Shown here: positions 17,211 to 26,935 of the stretch, in pieces | How positions within the stretch are numbered: position 1 is the stretch's first letter | Layout: every line of letters begins with the position of its first letter | Source of the DNA: Deltaproteobacteria bacterium | Lineage (GTDB): Bacteria > Myxococcota_C > UBA6777 | Direction of reading: 5' to 3' | Assembly: GCA_006226375.1 (NCBI GenBank) | Contig: SBHC01000059.1 | Location: 101,868-165,867 of the forward strand | DNA length: 64,000 nucleotides | The notes under the pieces: model-generated | Database searches by the model: none | What the model was told of the DNA's origin: nothing | What the model saw: the letters and a program-made list of their open reading frames with translations, nothing else | Position numbers and translations under genes: made by a program

Positions 17211-20200
17211 ATGTCTGCCCCTGTTTTTCGATCGTGGCTCCGGGTTCTCGTGTTGTGCTTGCTGCCCGTGTCTGCCCTCGCGGTGGCCTGTAGCGGTGGC
17301 GCTGGTCTGGGCGAGAAATGTGCTGTGTCTGGAGATTGCAAAGATGGTCTTCAATGCAACAGCAACGTGTGCTCCAACCCCACAGATTGTGGGAACGGCA
17401 CATGCAACGGTACGGAAAACTGCGGGACGTGTCCGGCGGACTGTGCCTGCCCCTCTGGGGAAACCTGTCAAAACAACCAATGCACAGGGACCACCCAGTG
17501 CAAGTCGGCCAGCGACTGCAAAGGCGGCCAGCTGTGCAAGGATGAAAAGTGCGTGGAGCCTGCGTGCAAGTCGGCCAGCGACTGCAAAGACGGCGAAACC
17601 TGCACGGACGGAGAGTGCAAGCCTGACAACTCCAACACTTGCCAGGAAGACAAGGATTGCGTAGGCGGCAAAATCTGCAAAAACAACAAATGCGAAGACC
17701 CCGACTGCGCTGGCGACAAGGACTGCACCAACAACGATATCTGCAAAGAAGGCCGATGTGTCGCAGGTTGCGGCGATGATACCGCCTGCCAGAACGGCGA
17801 AATCTGTGAAAACGGTCGATGCCAGGAGCCTGTGTGTGACCAACAGAAGACATGCCCTGGTGGTCAAGTGTGTGACAAAGGCCGATGCCGACCCTGTCAA
17901 AGCGACTCGGAGTGTGGCACCGGTGAAGTTTGTGAAGCCAACGCTTGCAAGGCTGGCTGCCGCGATGACAAAGGTTGCCAAAACAATCAAAAGTGCGACA
18001 CCGCAACCAACCAGTGTGTTGAGTGTCTTCAATCCAGCGACTGCAAAGACGGAAAGATCTGCACCAACAACAGCTGCCAGCCCTGTGCTGCTGACCAGGA
18101 TTGTGGCACCGACCAGCTTTGTGAAAGCGGGAAATGCATCACCGGGAATTGCCGGGCTGATTCGGATTGCCAAAACGGTCAGGTCTGCAAATCCAACACG
18201 TGTGACGCTTGCTCCAATGACCAGGAATGCGGTGGGCAAGGCTCGATCTGCGAAGCTGGAAAGTGTGGCCCCGGTTGTCGCAAAGACTCCGAGTGCAAGC
18301 AAGGACAAACCTGCGACTCTGGCACCAAACAGTGCAAGGGCTGTAGCAACAATGGCGATTGTCAGAACGGTCAGGTTTGCAAGAGCCAGCTGTGCGTTGC
18401 GTGCTCCAATGACCAGGAGTGTGGTGCAGGCAACCTGTGCTTGAACCAGGTCTGTACACCAGGTGACTGTCGAACCTCCAGTGATTGTAGCAACGGTCAA
18501 GTTTGTACCCAGAACAAGTGCGCGGCGTGTAAGTCCGATAGTGAGTGCGGCACCGGCGAGCTTTGCATTCAGGGCGCGTGCCGCAAGGCCGACTGCAAAG
18601 TGGACGCTGACTGTGCTTCCAAAGGCCAATTGTGCAAGAACTTCACATGTTCGGACTGTGCAAGTGATAGCGAGTGTGGCACAGGAAAGCTCTGTGAAAG
18701 CAAGAAGTGCATTGTCGGCGATTGTCGGGCTTCCTCAGACTGTTCTGCAGGTCTTGTCTGCAAAGGCAACAAGTGTGTGACCTGTAGCTTCAACAGCGAC
18801 TGCGCGACCAACGAGATCTGTGAGAGCGGCCGCTGCGGGAAGCCCCAATGTACCAAAAGCGCCGACTGCACCGGTGGTCAGATCTGCAAGTCCAACAAGT
18901 GTGTGAACTGTTCCGCCGACAGCGACTGTGCTTCCGCGGAGGTCTGCAGCAACGGTCGCTGCATCACCCCCCAATGCAAGCAACGCTCCGAATGCTCTGG
19001 AGGTCAAGTCTGTAAGTCGTTCCAGTGTGTTAACTGTACAGCCAACAGCGACTGTCTCCAGCGTGAAACTTGCACCAACGGTCGCTGCACCCAGCAAAGC
19101 CAGTGCACCACCAACGCGGATTGTACAAGCGGTCAGGTGTGCAAGTCGCAGCAGTGTGTGAACTGCACAGCGAACAGCGATTGCAACACTGGCGAAACCT
19201 GCCAGGGTGGCCGATGTAGCGCACCCACACAATGTTCAAAGAACAGCGACTGCAACAACGGTGAGATCTGCAAAAGCAACCAATGTGCGCCTTGCAACAG
19301 CAACAGCGAGTGCGGCACCGGCCAAGTCTGCTCCAACGGCGGATGTTTGACTCCCCAATGCACCACAACCAAGGACTGTAACAACGGTCAGGTCTGCAAG
19401 CAGTTTGCGTGTACAGCCTGTACCGCAGACAGTGATTGCAACACTGGTGAAACCTGTCAGGCAGGGCGATGCGGTATCAAACCCCAATGCACCACCACCG
19501 TGGACTGCTCTGGAGGAAAGGTGTGCAAGTCGGGCCAGTGTGTGGCTTGTACACAGGACAGCGAATGTCTCACAGGCAACTTGTGCACTCAGGGCGTTTG
19601 CACCAAAGCCTGCAACAGCAACACCGATTGTCAAAACGGTCAGGTTTGTAAGGCCCAACGTTGCGAAGCTTGTACATCGACCAACGACTGTACCGCTCCT
19701 CAACAATGCCTTGGCGGCAAGTGCTCGCAAGTTGCTTGCACCGTCAATCCCGACTGCACAGGTGGAAAGGTTTGCAAGAGCGGTCAATGTGTTCCTTGCC
19801 AAGCCAGCAGCGACTGTCAGCAAGGTGAAACGTGTCAGAACGGCGCTTGTGCTGTACCGCAGCCCACATGCACACAACGAACGGACTGCAACAACGGTCA
19901 AGTCTGTAAGAGCGGCGCCTGCGTGAATTGCACCAGCAAAGCGGACTGCTTTACCCAAGAAGCCTGCGTTGCCGGTCGGTGCACTCCCTCCATCCCTTGC
20001 ACGTCGAACGGTGATTGTCCCACAGGCCAGGCCTGTAAGAGCGGTCAGTGTGGCGCGTGCACGCAGACCAGCGATTGTGACCAGGGACAAACCTGTACCA
20101 ACGGTATTTGCGGAGGCTCGACTTCCTGTACCAAGGATGCAGATTGTCCCACCGGTCAAACCTGTCAATCCGGAACCTGCGTGCCTCCTGTTGGAACTTG

Positions 20201-23200
20201 CACCAAAGACAGCGATTGTGCGCCCAACGAGACGTGTGTGGGGGGCTCTTGCCAGTCCGCTGGACCAAGAACCTGTGTCGCGACGGCCCAGTGCCAGTCT
20301 GGTGAAAACTGCATCTTTGGTTCGTGTACAAAGTCGTGTACGACCAACAGCCAATGCTCCGGTGGTACCTCGTGTTGGCAAGGATATTGTCTCTTCCCAG
20401 GTCAGACATGTACGAGCCAGAGCCAGTGTGCGCCAGGTGAAGATTGTATTCAGGGTCAATGTGGACTCAAAGTTCCTTCGTGTACCAAAGACGCAGATTG
20501 CAACTCCAGCGTGGGTGAGACCTGCCAAAGCGGCGTATGTGCTCCTCAGCCACCACCTTCTTGCACCAAGGACAGCGACTGTCAGCAAGGTGAAACGTGT
20601 CAAAACGGTTTCTGTGGTCCCAAGCCACCTACGTTCTGTACCAAAGACAGCGACTGCGCGACCAACGAGACTTGTCAGGCAGGGACATGTGCGCCCAAGC
20701 CTGCAAGCTGTACAAAGGACGCAGACTGTCCACCGGGCCAAACCTGTCAGAACAATGCATGTGTGAACCCAGCTCCCACATCCTGTCAATCAAGCAATCA
20801 GTGTCCGACCGGCCAGAGCTGTGTTCAAGGACTCTGCTCCGCGGCGTGTACACAAAACTCCCAGTGCAGCAACGGACAATCGTGCTGGCAAGGGTACTGC
20901 TCGTTCCCAGGAGCGAGTTGCACCAGCAACAGCAACTGCTCCAACGGTGAAACCTGCGTGGATTCCTTCTGTGGTGTTCCATTGTCCAAGTGTACGAAGG
21001 ATGCGGATTGTTCGGCGGGTGAAAAGTGTGTCCGAAGTCTTTGTGAGGTGCCTCCACCCACGCCATGTACAAAGGACGCAGACTGTCAAACCAATGAGAC
21101 ATGCCAGGGTGGTTTCTGTGGACCCAACGTGAATCCCTCGTGCACGAAGGACGCAGACTGCCAGAGCAACGAGACTTGCGTCGGTGGATTTTGTACTCCA
21201 AAGAGCACAACCTGCACCAAGGATGCGGACTGTCCCACCGGTCAAACCTGTCAGGCTGGCACGTGTGCTACACCTCAGCCTCAACCTTGTACAGGCAGCA
21301 GCACATGTCCGACCGGTCAGGTGTGTGTGACAGGCCAGTGCTCAGGGCCTTGCACAAGCAACAGCCAATGCTCCGGCGGTCAACAGTGTCTCCAAGGTTA
21401 CTGCGCGTATCCTGGCGCCAGTTGTACAAGCACCAGCAATTGTGCACCAGGTGAAGTCTGCGTGTCCGGGACATGCACGGCTTCCATTACCAAGTGCACC
21501 AGCAACAGCAACTGCTCCAACGGTGAGGTTTGTGTGCGCGGCATTTGTGAGACACCGCCTCCCACATCTTGTACCAAAGATGCGGATTGTCAGAGCAACG
21601 AAACCTGTCAAAATGGCGCTTGTACACCCAATCCAACGGTGTGTACAAAGGATGCGGATTGTGGTTCTGGTTTGGTTTGTCAGAGCGGAACCTGTTTGCC
21701 GCCCACCACATCCTGTACGAAAGATGCGGATTGTCCGACCGGTCAAGTGTGTCTGACAGGGACTTGTGGCATCCCACAATGTACGAAGGATGCAGACTGT
21801 CAAAGCAGCGAGTCTTGCCAGAACAACATGTGTGTGCCGAAGATTACGACCTGTACGAAGGATGCGGATTGTCCGACCGGCCAGGTTTGCATCTCGGGAG
21901 CCTGTGGACAAGCACCTCCAGGTAGCTGCACCAAAGATGCGGACTGTCAAAGCAGCGAGTCCTGCGTCAACAACATGTGCGTACCGAAGGTTACGACCTG
22001 TACGAAGGATGCGGATTGCTCCAACGGCGAGGTTTGCATCGGAGGCGTATGCGGTCAGGCACCTCCAGGAAGTTGTACCAAAGATGCCGATTGCCAAACC
22101 GGTCAGTTGTGCATCGCCAACAACTGTGTCACTCCACAATGCACAAAGGATGCGGACTGTCCCACGGGCCAAACTTGTCAGGGGGGAGCTTGTCTGATTC
22201 CTCAGCCTACCTTCTGTCAGAGCGGCAACGATTGTCCTTCGGGTGAAGCTTGCATTGCCGGAGTGTGCTCCAAAGCCTGCACAAGCAACAGCCAGTGCAG
22301 CAGTCCTGCCATCTGCGCTCAAGGATTCTGCAAGAACGCCAGCGGAACTTGTACGACCAACAGCAATTGTGCGCCGGGTGAGGTTTGTTCTTCAGGCCAA
22401 TGTGTGATGGGTACGACGTCGTGTACAGGCAACAGCCAATGCAACAGCGGTGAGCAGTGTGTTCGTGGGATTTGCGAGATTCCACCTCCCACCACATGCA
22501 CGAGCAACAGCCAATGCAAGTCGCGTGAAACTTGCGTGTCGGGACTTTGCCAGCCTGGAACCCCCACATCTTGCACCACCAACAGCCAGTGTACCGGCGG
22601 TTTGATCTGTGTCTTCGGGCTGTGCCGTCAGGCTTGCACCCAAGACAGCCAGTGCCTGACTGGGGAACTCTGTCTGCAAACCTTCTGCAGCAACCCAGGC
22701 ACCAGCTGTACAAGCAACAGCCAATGTCAATCGTTTGAAGTGTGTGAAAAGAGCACCTGCACCACGCGCATTGCCACGTGTACAAACACGAGCCAGTGCA
22801 GTCAGGGTGAAACCTGTCAGAATGGACTGTGTCTGCCCTCTGCTGGAACACCTTGTACGACCAACAACGATTGCTCCCAAGGCGAAGTGTGTCAGGGTGG
22901 TACCTGTCAGCAGTCCGCGGGATGTACCACGAACAACGACTGCAACTCCGGTGAACTGTGCATCGGAAGCAGCTGCCAGCAGGCGCCCACAACGTGTACA
23001 AGCAACAGCAACTGTACAAACAACCAAGTTTGTTACAACAGCAGCTTCTGTGGACCGCAGCTGCCGACATGCACAAGCAACGCAAACTGTACAATGATTC
23101 CAAACTCAACGTGCTCCAACGGTCGTTGCACCCTGACGATTCAATCCTGCACCACGACCAGTCAGTGTGGTACGGGCAAGCAGTGCTTCAACGGATCGTG

Positions 23201-23219
23201 TTATCCCCCTGGTCCCTAA
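17211..23219 (+). CDS. Giant lipoprotein of about 86 four-cysteine modules (2,002 aa)
   Basis: The start chosen is the ATG at 17211, preceded by AGGAGG (17201-17206). It gives a compact signal peptide (SWLRVLVLCLLPVSALAVAC) with a lipobox-like LAVAC. The in-frame GTG at 17166 lacks a ribosome binding site. After the signal nearly the whole protein is a tandem array of about 86 modules of about 18 residues, C-x5-C-x5-C-x4-C, for example CTKDADCPTGQTCQSGTC, joined by short linkers. In the first half modules come in pairs joined by two-residue linkers (CVNC); after about 20.1 kb each stands alone with Pro/Thr-rich linkers. There is no catalytic domain. It is probably a long, disulfide-stiffened outer-membrane filament or coat protein; this is inference. 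A downstream molybdopterin gene follows after 41 bp. Confidence 0.88.
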   Translation: MSAPVFRSWLRVLVLCLLPVSALAVACSGGAGLGEKCAVSGDCKDGLQCNSNVCSNPTDCGNGTCNGTENCGTCPADCACPSGETCQNNQCTGTTQCKSASDCKGGQLCKDEKCVEPACKSASDCKDGETCTDGECKPDNSNTCQEDKDCVGGKICKNNKCEDPDCAGDKDCTNNDICKEGRCVAGCGDDTACQNGEICENGRCQEPVCDQQKTCPGGQVCDKGRCRPCQSDSECGTGEVCEANACKAGCRDDKGCQNNQKCDTATNQCVECLQSSDCKDGKICTNNSCQPCAADQDCGTDQLCESGKCITGNCRADSDCQNGQVCKSNTCDACSNDQECGGQGSICEAGKCGPGCRKDSECKQGQTCDSGTKQCKGCSNNGDCQNGQVCKSQLCVACSNDQECGAGNLCLNQVCTPGDCRTSSDCSNGQVCTQNKCAACKSDSECGTGELCIQGACRKADCKVDADCASKGQLCKNFTCSDCASDSECGTGKLCESKKCIVGDCRASSDCSAGLVCKGNKCVTCSFNSDCATNEICESGRCGKPQCTKSADCTGGQICKSNKCVNCSADSDCASAEVCSNGRCITPQCKQRSECSGGQVCKSFQCVNCTANSDCLQRETCTNGRCTQQSQCTTNADCTSGQVCKSQQCVNCTANSDCNTGETCQGGRCSAPTQCSKNSDCNNGEICKSNQCAPCNSNSECGTGQVCSNGGCLTPQCTTTKDCNNGQVCKQFACTACTADSDCNTGETCQAGRCGIKPQCTTTVDCSGGKVCKSGQCVACTQDSECLTGNLCTQGVCTKACNSNTDCQNGQVCKAQRCEACTSTNDCTAPQQCLGGKCSQVACTVNPDCTGGKVCKSGQCVPCQASSDCQQGETCQNGACAVPQPTCTQRTDCNNGQVCKSGACVNCTSKADCFTQEACVAGRCTPSIPCTSNGDCPTGQACKSGQCGACTQTSDCDQGQTCTNGICGGSTSCTKDADCPTGQTCQSGTCVPPVGTCTKDSDCAPNETCVGGSCQSAGPRTCVATAQCQSGENCIFGSCTKSCTTNSQCSGGTSCWQGYCLFPGQTCTSQSQCAPGEDCIQGQCGLKVPSCTKDADCNSSVGETCQSGVCAPQPPPSCTKDSDCQQGETCQNGFCGPKPPTFCTKDSDCATNETCQAGTCAPKPASCTKDADCPPGQTCQNNACVNPAPTSCQSSNQCPTGQSCVQGLCSAACTQNSQCSNGQSCWQGYCSFPGASCTSNSNCSNGETCVDSFCGVPLSKCTKDADCSAGEKCVRSLCEVPPPTPCTKDADCQTNETCQGGFCGPNVNPSCTKDADCQSNETCVGGFCTPKSTTCTKDADCPTGQTCQAGTCATPQPQPCTGSSTCPTGQVCVTGQCSGPCTSNSQCSGGQQCLQGYCAYPGASCTSTSNCAPGEVCVSGTCTASITKCTSNSNCSNGEVCVRGICETPPPTSCTKDADCQSNETCQNGACTPNPTVCTKDADCGSGLVCQSGTCLPPTTSCTKDADCPTGQVCLTGTCGIPQCTKDADCQSSESCQNNMCVPKITTCTKDADCPTGQVCISGACGQAPPGSCTKDADCQSSESCVNNMCVPKVTTCTKDADCSNGEVCIGGVCGQAPPGSCTKDADCQTGQLCIANNCVTPQCTKDADCPTGQTCQGGACLIPQPTFCQSGNDCPSGEACIAGVCSKACTSNSQCSSPAICAQGFCKNASGTCTTNSNCAPGEVCSSGQCVMGTTSCTGNSQCNSGEQCVRGICEIPPPTTCTSNSQCKSRETCVSGLCQPGTPTSCTTNSQCTGGLICVFGLCRQACTQDSQCLTGELCLQTFCSNPGTSCTSNSQCQSFEVCEKSTCTTRIATCTNTSQCSQGETCQNGLCLPSAGTPCTTNNDCSQGEVCQGGTCQQSAGCTTNNDCNSGELCIGSSCQQAPTTCTSNSNCTNNQVCYNSSFCGPQLPTCTSNANCTMIPNSTCSNGRCTLTIQSCTTTSQCGTGKQCFNGSCYPPGP
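21780..22073 (+). repeat. Two tandem 147 bp units within the cysteine-module array
   Basis: A 49-residue block, CTKDADCQSSESC-x-NNMCVPK-x-TTCTKDADC followed by a GQAPPGS linker, occurs twice in exact register (21780-21926 and 21927-22073). A third block begins at 22074 with a diverged copy. The high nucleotide similarity suggests a recent local duplication. Confidence 0.7.
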
Positions 23220-23260
23220 CCTCCCTCTTGTCCCTCCACTCTTGTTGCGAGCAAGCCCGC

Positions 23261-25450
23261 ATGATTCATCATCACACGTGTTGTCTTTGTGAAGCCAACT
23301 GCGGTTTGTTGGTGGAGCACGATGGCGAGAAGGTCCTCTCGATCCGTGGGAACCCGGATGACGTCCTGAGCCAGGGGTACATTTGCCCGAAGGCTACGGC
23401 GCTGCAAGACCTTCATGAAGATCCAGACCGACTGCGACAGCCCATGCGTCGGGACGGTGACTCGTGGAGTCCTGTTTCCTGGGAGGAGGCGATGGAGGAG
23501 GCTGCCTCTCGTCTTCACCAGATCCAGGAAGCACACGGTCGGGATGCTGTCGCTCTCTATGTCGGCAATCCTACAGTGCACAACTACGCTAGCGCCCTCG
23601 CGTTGACGTTCTTTCGCGACGTGCTCAACACGCGCAACGCTTTTTCAGCGACGTCAGCGGATCAACTGCCTCACATGCTCGCAGGGTTTCTGATGTTTGG
23701 GCACCAGCTCTTACTCCCTGTGCCTGACCTGGAACGCACTGATCTTCTTTTGATTCTTGGCGGCAACCCTCTGGTGTCCAACGGTAGCATCATGACCGCT
23801 CCAAACATGCGGCGTCGGCTGAAGCAGATCCAAGAGCGTGGTGGCGCTGTGGTTGTGTTGGACCCTCGGAAAACACAGACGGCTGCTCTGGCTGATGAAC
23901 ACCACTTCGTTCGCCCTGGGAGTGACGCGTTGGTTCTGCTCGCCTTGCTCCATACAGTCTTTGCCGAAGGCCGAGTGGATGAAGGCGCGTGGCGTTCGTT
24001 CTCCAAGGGGTTGGAGCAGGTTGAAACGTTGGTCCAGGCTTTTCCTCCGGAGAGAGTGGCGGAGGCGACGGGTGTCGATGCTGGAACGCTTCGTGCGTTG
24101 GCGTTGCGGCTTTGTGATACGCCGAGGGCTGCTGTGTACGGGCGTTTGGGGGCATGTACGCAAGCGTTTGGAGGTCTCAACGGGTGGCTGCTCAACGTGC
24201 TGAACATTGTCACCGGCCACTTGGATCGTCCTGGTGGGATGATGCTGACACAACCAGCAGTCGATTTGCCTGAAGCTGCATCCTGGTTGGGACAGACCGG
24301 CGGCTTCGCACGGTGGCACAGTCGAGTCCGTGGGCTGCCTGAGTTTGGCGGCGAGCTGCCGGTGTCGGTTCTTCGTGAGGAGATGGAAACTCCAGGGGAT
24401 GGACAGATTCGTGCGCTCATCACACACGCGGGAAACCCTGTTCTTTCCACGCCCAACGGTGAGGGGTTGTCCAAAGCGCTCGAAGGTCTCGACTTTATGG
24501 TCTCTCTGGACCCCTACATCACCGCCACCTCACGACACGCCAACCTGATCTTACCTCCGCCCTCGCCGCTGGAACGCGACCACTTTGCTCTGGTGTTTCA
24601 TGCCCTCAGTGTCCGCAACGTTGTGAAGTACGATGGACCTGTGTTTGCCAACCCAACCCTTCACATGGATTGGGAGACGTTGTTGGCCTTGGGGCACGGG
24701 TTGGCTCGAAAACGCAAGGGGGTGAAAGCCATCTGGGACTCGCTTCAACTCTCGGTGATGCGGCGTTTTGGAATGCGTGGCGTGTTGCGTTTGCTCTTCT
24801 GGGGTGGGCGAGAGGGTCCGTTGCGCGGGTTGTTCCGACGGCGACTGACTCTTCGTAAGGTCGCTCGTGAACCCAACGGGATCGATCTTGGACCGCTGCA
24901 GCCTTGTTTGCCTCAACGACTGTTCCATCGCGACAAGCGCGTTGATTTGGCTCCAAAGCCCTATCTGGACGACATCTCTCGGTTGGAGCGCGCCTTGGAG
25001 GACGGTGAGTTTGACCGGAGCGGCTCGCTTCAGCTGATTGGGCGGCGTCACCTGCGCAGCAACAACTCCTGGCTTCACAACTCTTCCCGTCTTGTGAAAG
25101 GAAAGCCTCGCTGCACTCTTCTGATGCACCCCGACGACGCAACGGAACGGCGACTCTCTGATGGGCAGCGCGTGTTTGTGTCCTCATCTGTGGGGCAGAT
25201 CGAAGTGACTCTTTGCTTGTCGGACGAGATGATGCCCGGTGTCGTGAGCCTTCCACACGGCTGGGGACATCGAGACAAAGGGGCAAAGATGCAAGTGGCC
25301 AACGCCACAGAAGGGGCCAGCATGAACGACCTCGTTGATGAATCTTTTCTGGATGAAATGTCTGGAAACGCCGGACTCAATGGTCTTCGCGTTCAGGTCG
25401 CTCCGGTGGCTCCTTCCAAGCAGCTGGAACAATCTGTCACTGTGTCGTGA
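23261..25450 (+). CDS. Molybdopterin-dependent oxidoreductase with [4Fe-4S] centre
   Basis: Protein of 729 aa, the usual length for soluble single-subunit members of the DMSO-reductase superfamily. The N-terminal motif HTCCLCEANC gives C-x2-C-x3-C, with the fourth ligand in GYICPKA about 26 residues later: a [4Fe-4S] site. Conserved molybdopterin-guanine-dinucleotide contacts follow (LILGGNPLVSNG, VVLDPRKTQTAALADEH, ITHAGNPVLS, LDPYITATSRHANLILPP). The C-terminal dinucleotide-binding domain is clear (RSNNSWLHNSSRLVKG, VSLPHGWGHRD). I see no Cys or selenocysteine molybdenum ligand in the expected region (YVGNPTVHNYAS). The substrate cannot be named. The start is the ATG at 23261; upstream sequence in frame belongs to the previous gene's region. 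There is no twin-arginine signal, so the enzyme is probably cytoplasmic. The next gene starts 39 bp later. Confidence 0.9.
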   Translation: MIHHHTCCLCEANCGLLVEHDGEKVLSIRGNPDDVLSQGYICPKATALQDLHEDPDRLRQPMRRDGDSWSPVSWEEAMEEAASRLHQIQEAHGRDAVALYVGNPTVHNYASALALTFFRDVLNTRNAFSATSADQLPHMLAGFLMFGHQLLLPVPDLERTDLLLILGGNPLVSNGSIMTAPNMRRRLKQIQERGGAVVVLDPRKTQTAALADEHHFVRPGSDALVLLALLHTVFAEGRVDEGAWRSFSKGLEQVETLVQAFPPERVAEATGVDAGTLRALALRLCDTPRAAVYGRLGACTQAFGGLNGWLLNVLNIVTGHLDRPGGMMLTQPAVDLPEAASWLGQTGGFARWHSRVRGLPEFGGELPVSVLREEMETPGDGQIRALITHAGNPVLSTPNGEGLSKALEGLDFMVSLDPYITATSRHANLILPPPSPLERDHFALVFHALSVRNVVKYDGPVFANPTLHMDWETLLALGHGLARKRKGVKAIWDSLQLSVMRRFGMRGVLRLLFWGGREGPLRGLFRRRLTLRKVAREPNGIDLGPLQPCLPQRLFHRDKRVDLAPKPYLDDISRLERALEDGEFDRSGSLQLIGRRHLRSNNSWLHNSSRLVKGKPRCTLLMHPDDATERRLSDGQRVFVSSSVGQIEVTLCLSDEMMPGVVSLPHGWGHRDKGAKMQVANATEGASMNDLVDESFLDEMSGNAGLNGLRVQVAPVAPSKQLEQSVTVS

Positions 25451-25489
25451 TGATTGGAGCGAACGTTTCTGTTGGATGAGGAGCCTTTC

Positions 25490-26149
25490 TTGAAGTTAGA
25501 ACAATCAAACCGTTTAGAGCCTTTGTCTTTGGAGTCATCTCTGCATCCGTTGCTGCGGATCGCCGGACAGGTGCACCTGTTGAAACAGCTGCCTCGCACA
25601 GGTTGGAAAGTGCGAGGGGTGCATCAGGTGGAGTCTGTTGCGGCCCATTCCACAGGGGTTGGGATATGGTGCTTGTGGCTGGCGTCGCGACACGAAGAAC
25701 GGACTGGGGAGGCTGTGGATCGCGGCGTGTTACTGTCTCTCGCGATCCTCCACGACCTCTCCGAAGCAGCCCTTGGTGACTTAATCCCAGCGCAAAAAGC
25801 CATGTTGTTTGGGGACAATCCCACAGCGCAAAAGCGAGCGATTCAGCAAGCAGAGGAGCGGTTCTGGGACAGACTGCTCACCACCGAGGACTCTCAACCC
25901 TTGGCCCTGGCTACCGAAGGTATCGTAAAGGAGTGGAAAGCTCTTTGGGAGGTGTACCGAGAGGGGAGCACTGTGGAAGCTACGTTGGTGAAACGGGCCG
26001 ATCTTCTCGACTGTGTCATGCAAGCCATCGTCTACCGCTCGGTCGAAGGTGTCCCGCTGGACGAATTTGCTCGACTGATTGGCAAAGCAGCTGGCGATGA
26101 CACCGAGCTTGCGACCTGGCTGCAAGAACAATGGGAGCAGGCCCGTTAG
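25490..26149 (+). CDS. HD-domain phosphohydrolase, YfbR/HDDC2-like
   Basis: The protein of 219 aa has the metal-binding pattern of the HD superfamily: His in VAAHSTG, the HD pair in LAILHDLSEAALGD, and a late Asp in VKRADLLDCVMQA. The order and spacing fit the 5'-deoxynucleotidase YfbR and human HDDC2 group, which hydrolyse deoxynucleoside monophosphates. The specificity here is not proven. The start is taken as TTG at 25490, because GATGAGGAG lies 6 nt upstream; an in-frame TTG at 25454 has no ribosome binding site. It follows the molybdopterin gene on the same strand but no functional link is evident. Confidence 0.8.
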   Translation: MKLEQSNRLEPLSLESSLHPLLRIAGQVHLLKQLPRTGWKVRGVHQVESVAAHSTGVGIWCLWLASRHEERTGEAVDRGVLLSLAILHDLSEAALGDLIPAQKAMLFGDNPTAQKRAIQQAEERFWDRLLTTEDSQPLALATEGIVKEWKALWEVYREGSTVEATLVKRADLLDCVMQAIVYRSVEGVPLDEFARLIGKAAGDDTELATWLQEQWEQAR

Positions 26150-26935
26150 CCCTTTTCGAACCCCGTGATATGTTCGTCATCGTTGACAACTCTGAAAGCT
26201 TGGCTCATTCTTTGTTTCTGCTCTTTGACAGTTTCATTTCATCTCTTCCATCTTCTTTCTTGATGTAGGCTTCCTGACTGGGTGAGCTTCGGCTTTTGCC
26301 AGTCATCTCCGCAAGGAGGTTTTCTCCGCTTAAGCATTTGCGATACGAATGCACAGGAGAAAGGTCCACTGCAAGTGTAAGAGTGACAAGAGCGCAACGG
26401 CTTTGGCTGCGCGTCTCCAACGCGGTATGGCGCAGCAGATGATGCGCAGGGCCTGCTCCGACGTCGAGGCGGGGCAAGAACTCGCCACCGTCGGTGGTGC
26501 TGTTCGGCAACCCCTTCGTGGCCCAGTACCAGTCTGGCCCGATGTGGGCGCGCGCCCTTCGGCGTGGTTCAAGATGCGGTACCGCTCGTTGGTGGTCCTG
26601 GGGTGCTTCGTAGAGTGAAAACAGGGTGTTGGCTTGTTCTTCTCTCCCTGTGCCCACGTGGGGTTTGGACAGCGCTGTTCACACCGTCTCGGTGTTGAAG
26701 GAGGTCCTGCGAGAGCTGCTTCACTACCTCGCCCCCCCCGACATCGGCACCGAGAACTTTCACCTGGCCATCGGTCGCGAGAACGCTTTCTTCCATCGCT
26801 TGTGCAGGGTCCCGTCACTGCAGTTTCTTTCGTTGCATCGCTACATTTGGATGTGAGGTGTGTTTTCTTAAGAGATGAAGTGGTGGATATCTGCCTCAAT
26901 TCGCAAGTGTTTCTCTCTCGTTGGGGGTGCTGCCT
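26150..26935. other. Gene-poor stretch, possibly a decayed gene
   Basis: About 790 bp without a convincing gene. Between about 26330 and 26860 the base composition is more GC-rich than the flanks and several overlapping frames of 75-190 codons are open on both strands (for example minus 26330-26899 and 26205-26657), but none has a recognisable domain, a good ribosome binding site or a clean start. This could be a frameshifted relic of a transferred gene or plain intergenic sequence. The promoter of the sulfatase gene must lie at the right end. Confidence 0.35.

Noticed and set aside
17199..22322. Long minus-strand open frames opposite the 86-module lipoprotein gene
   Set aside because: They arise from the periodic Cys/Gly/Asn codons of the repeats read backwards, lack domains and ribosome binding sites, and overlap a well supported gene.
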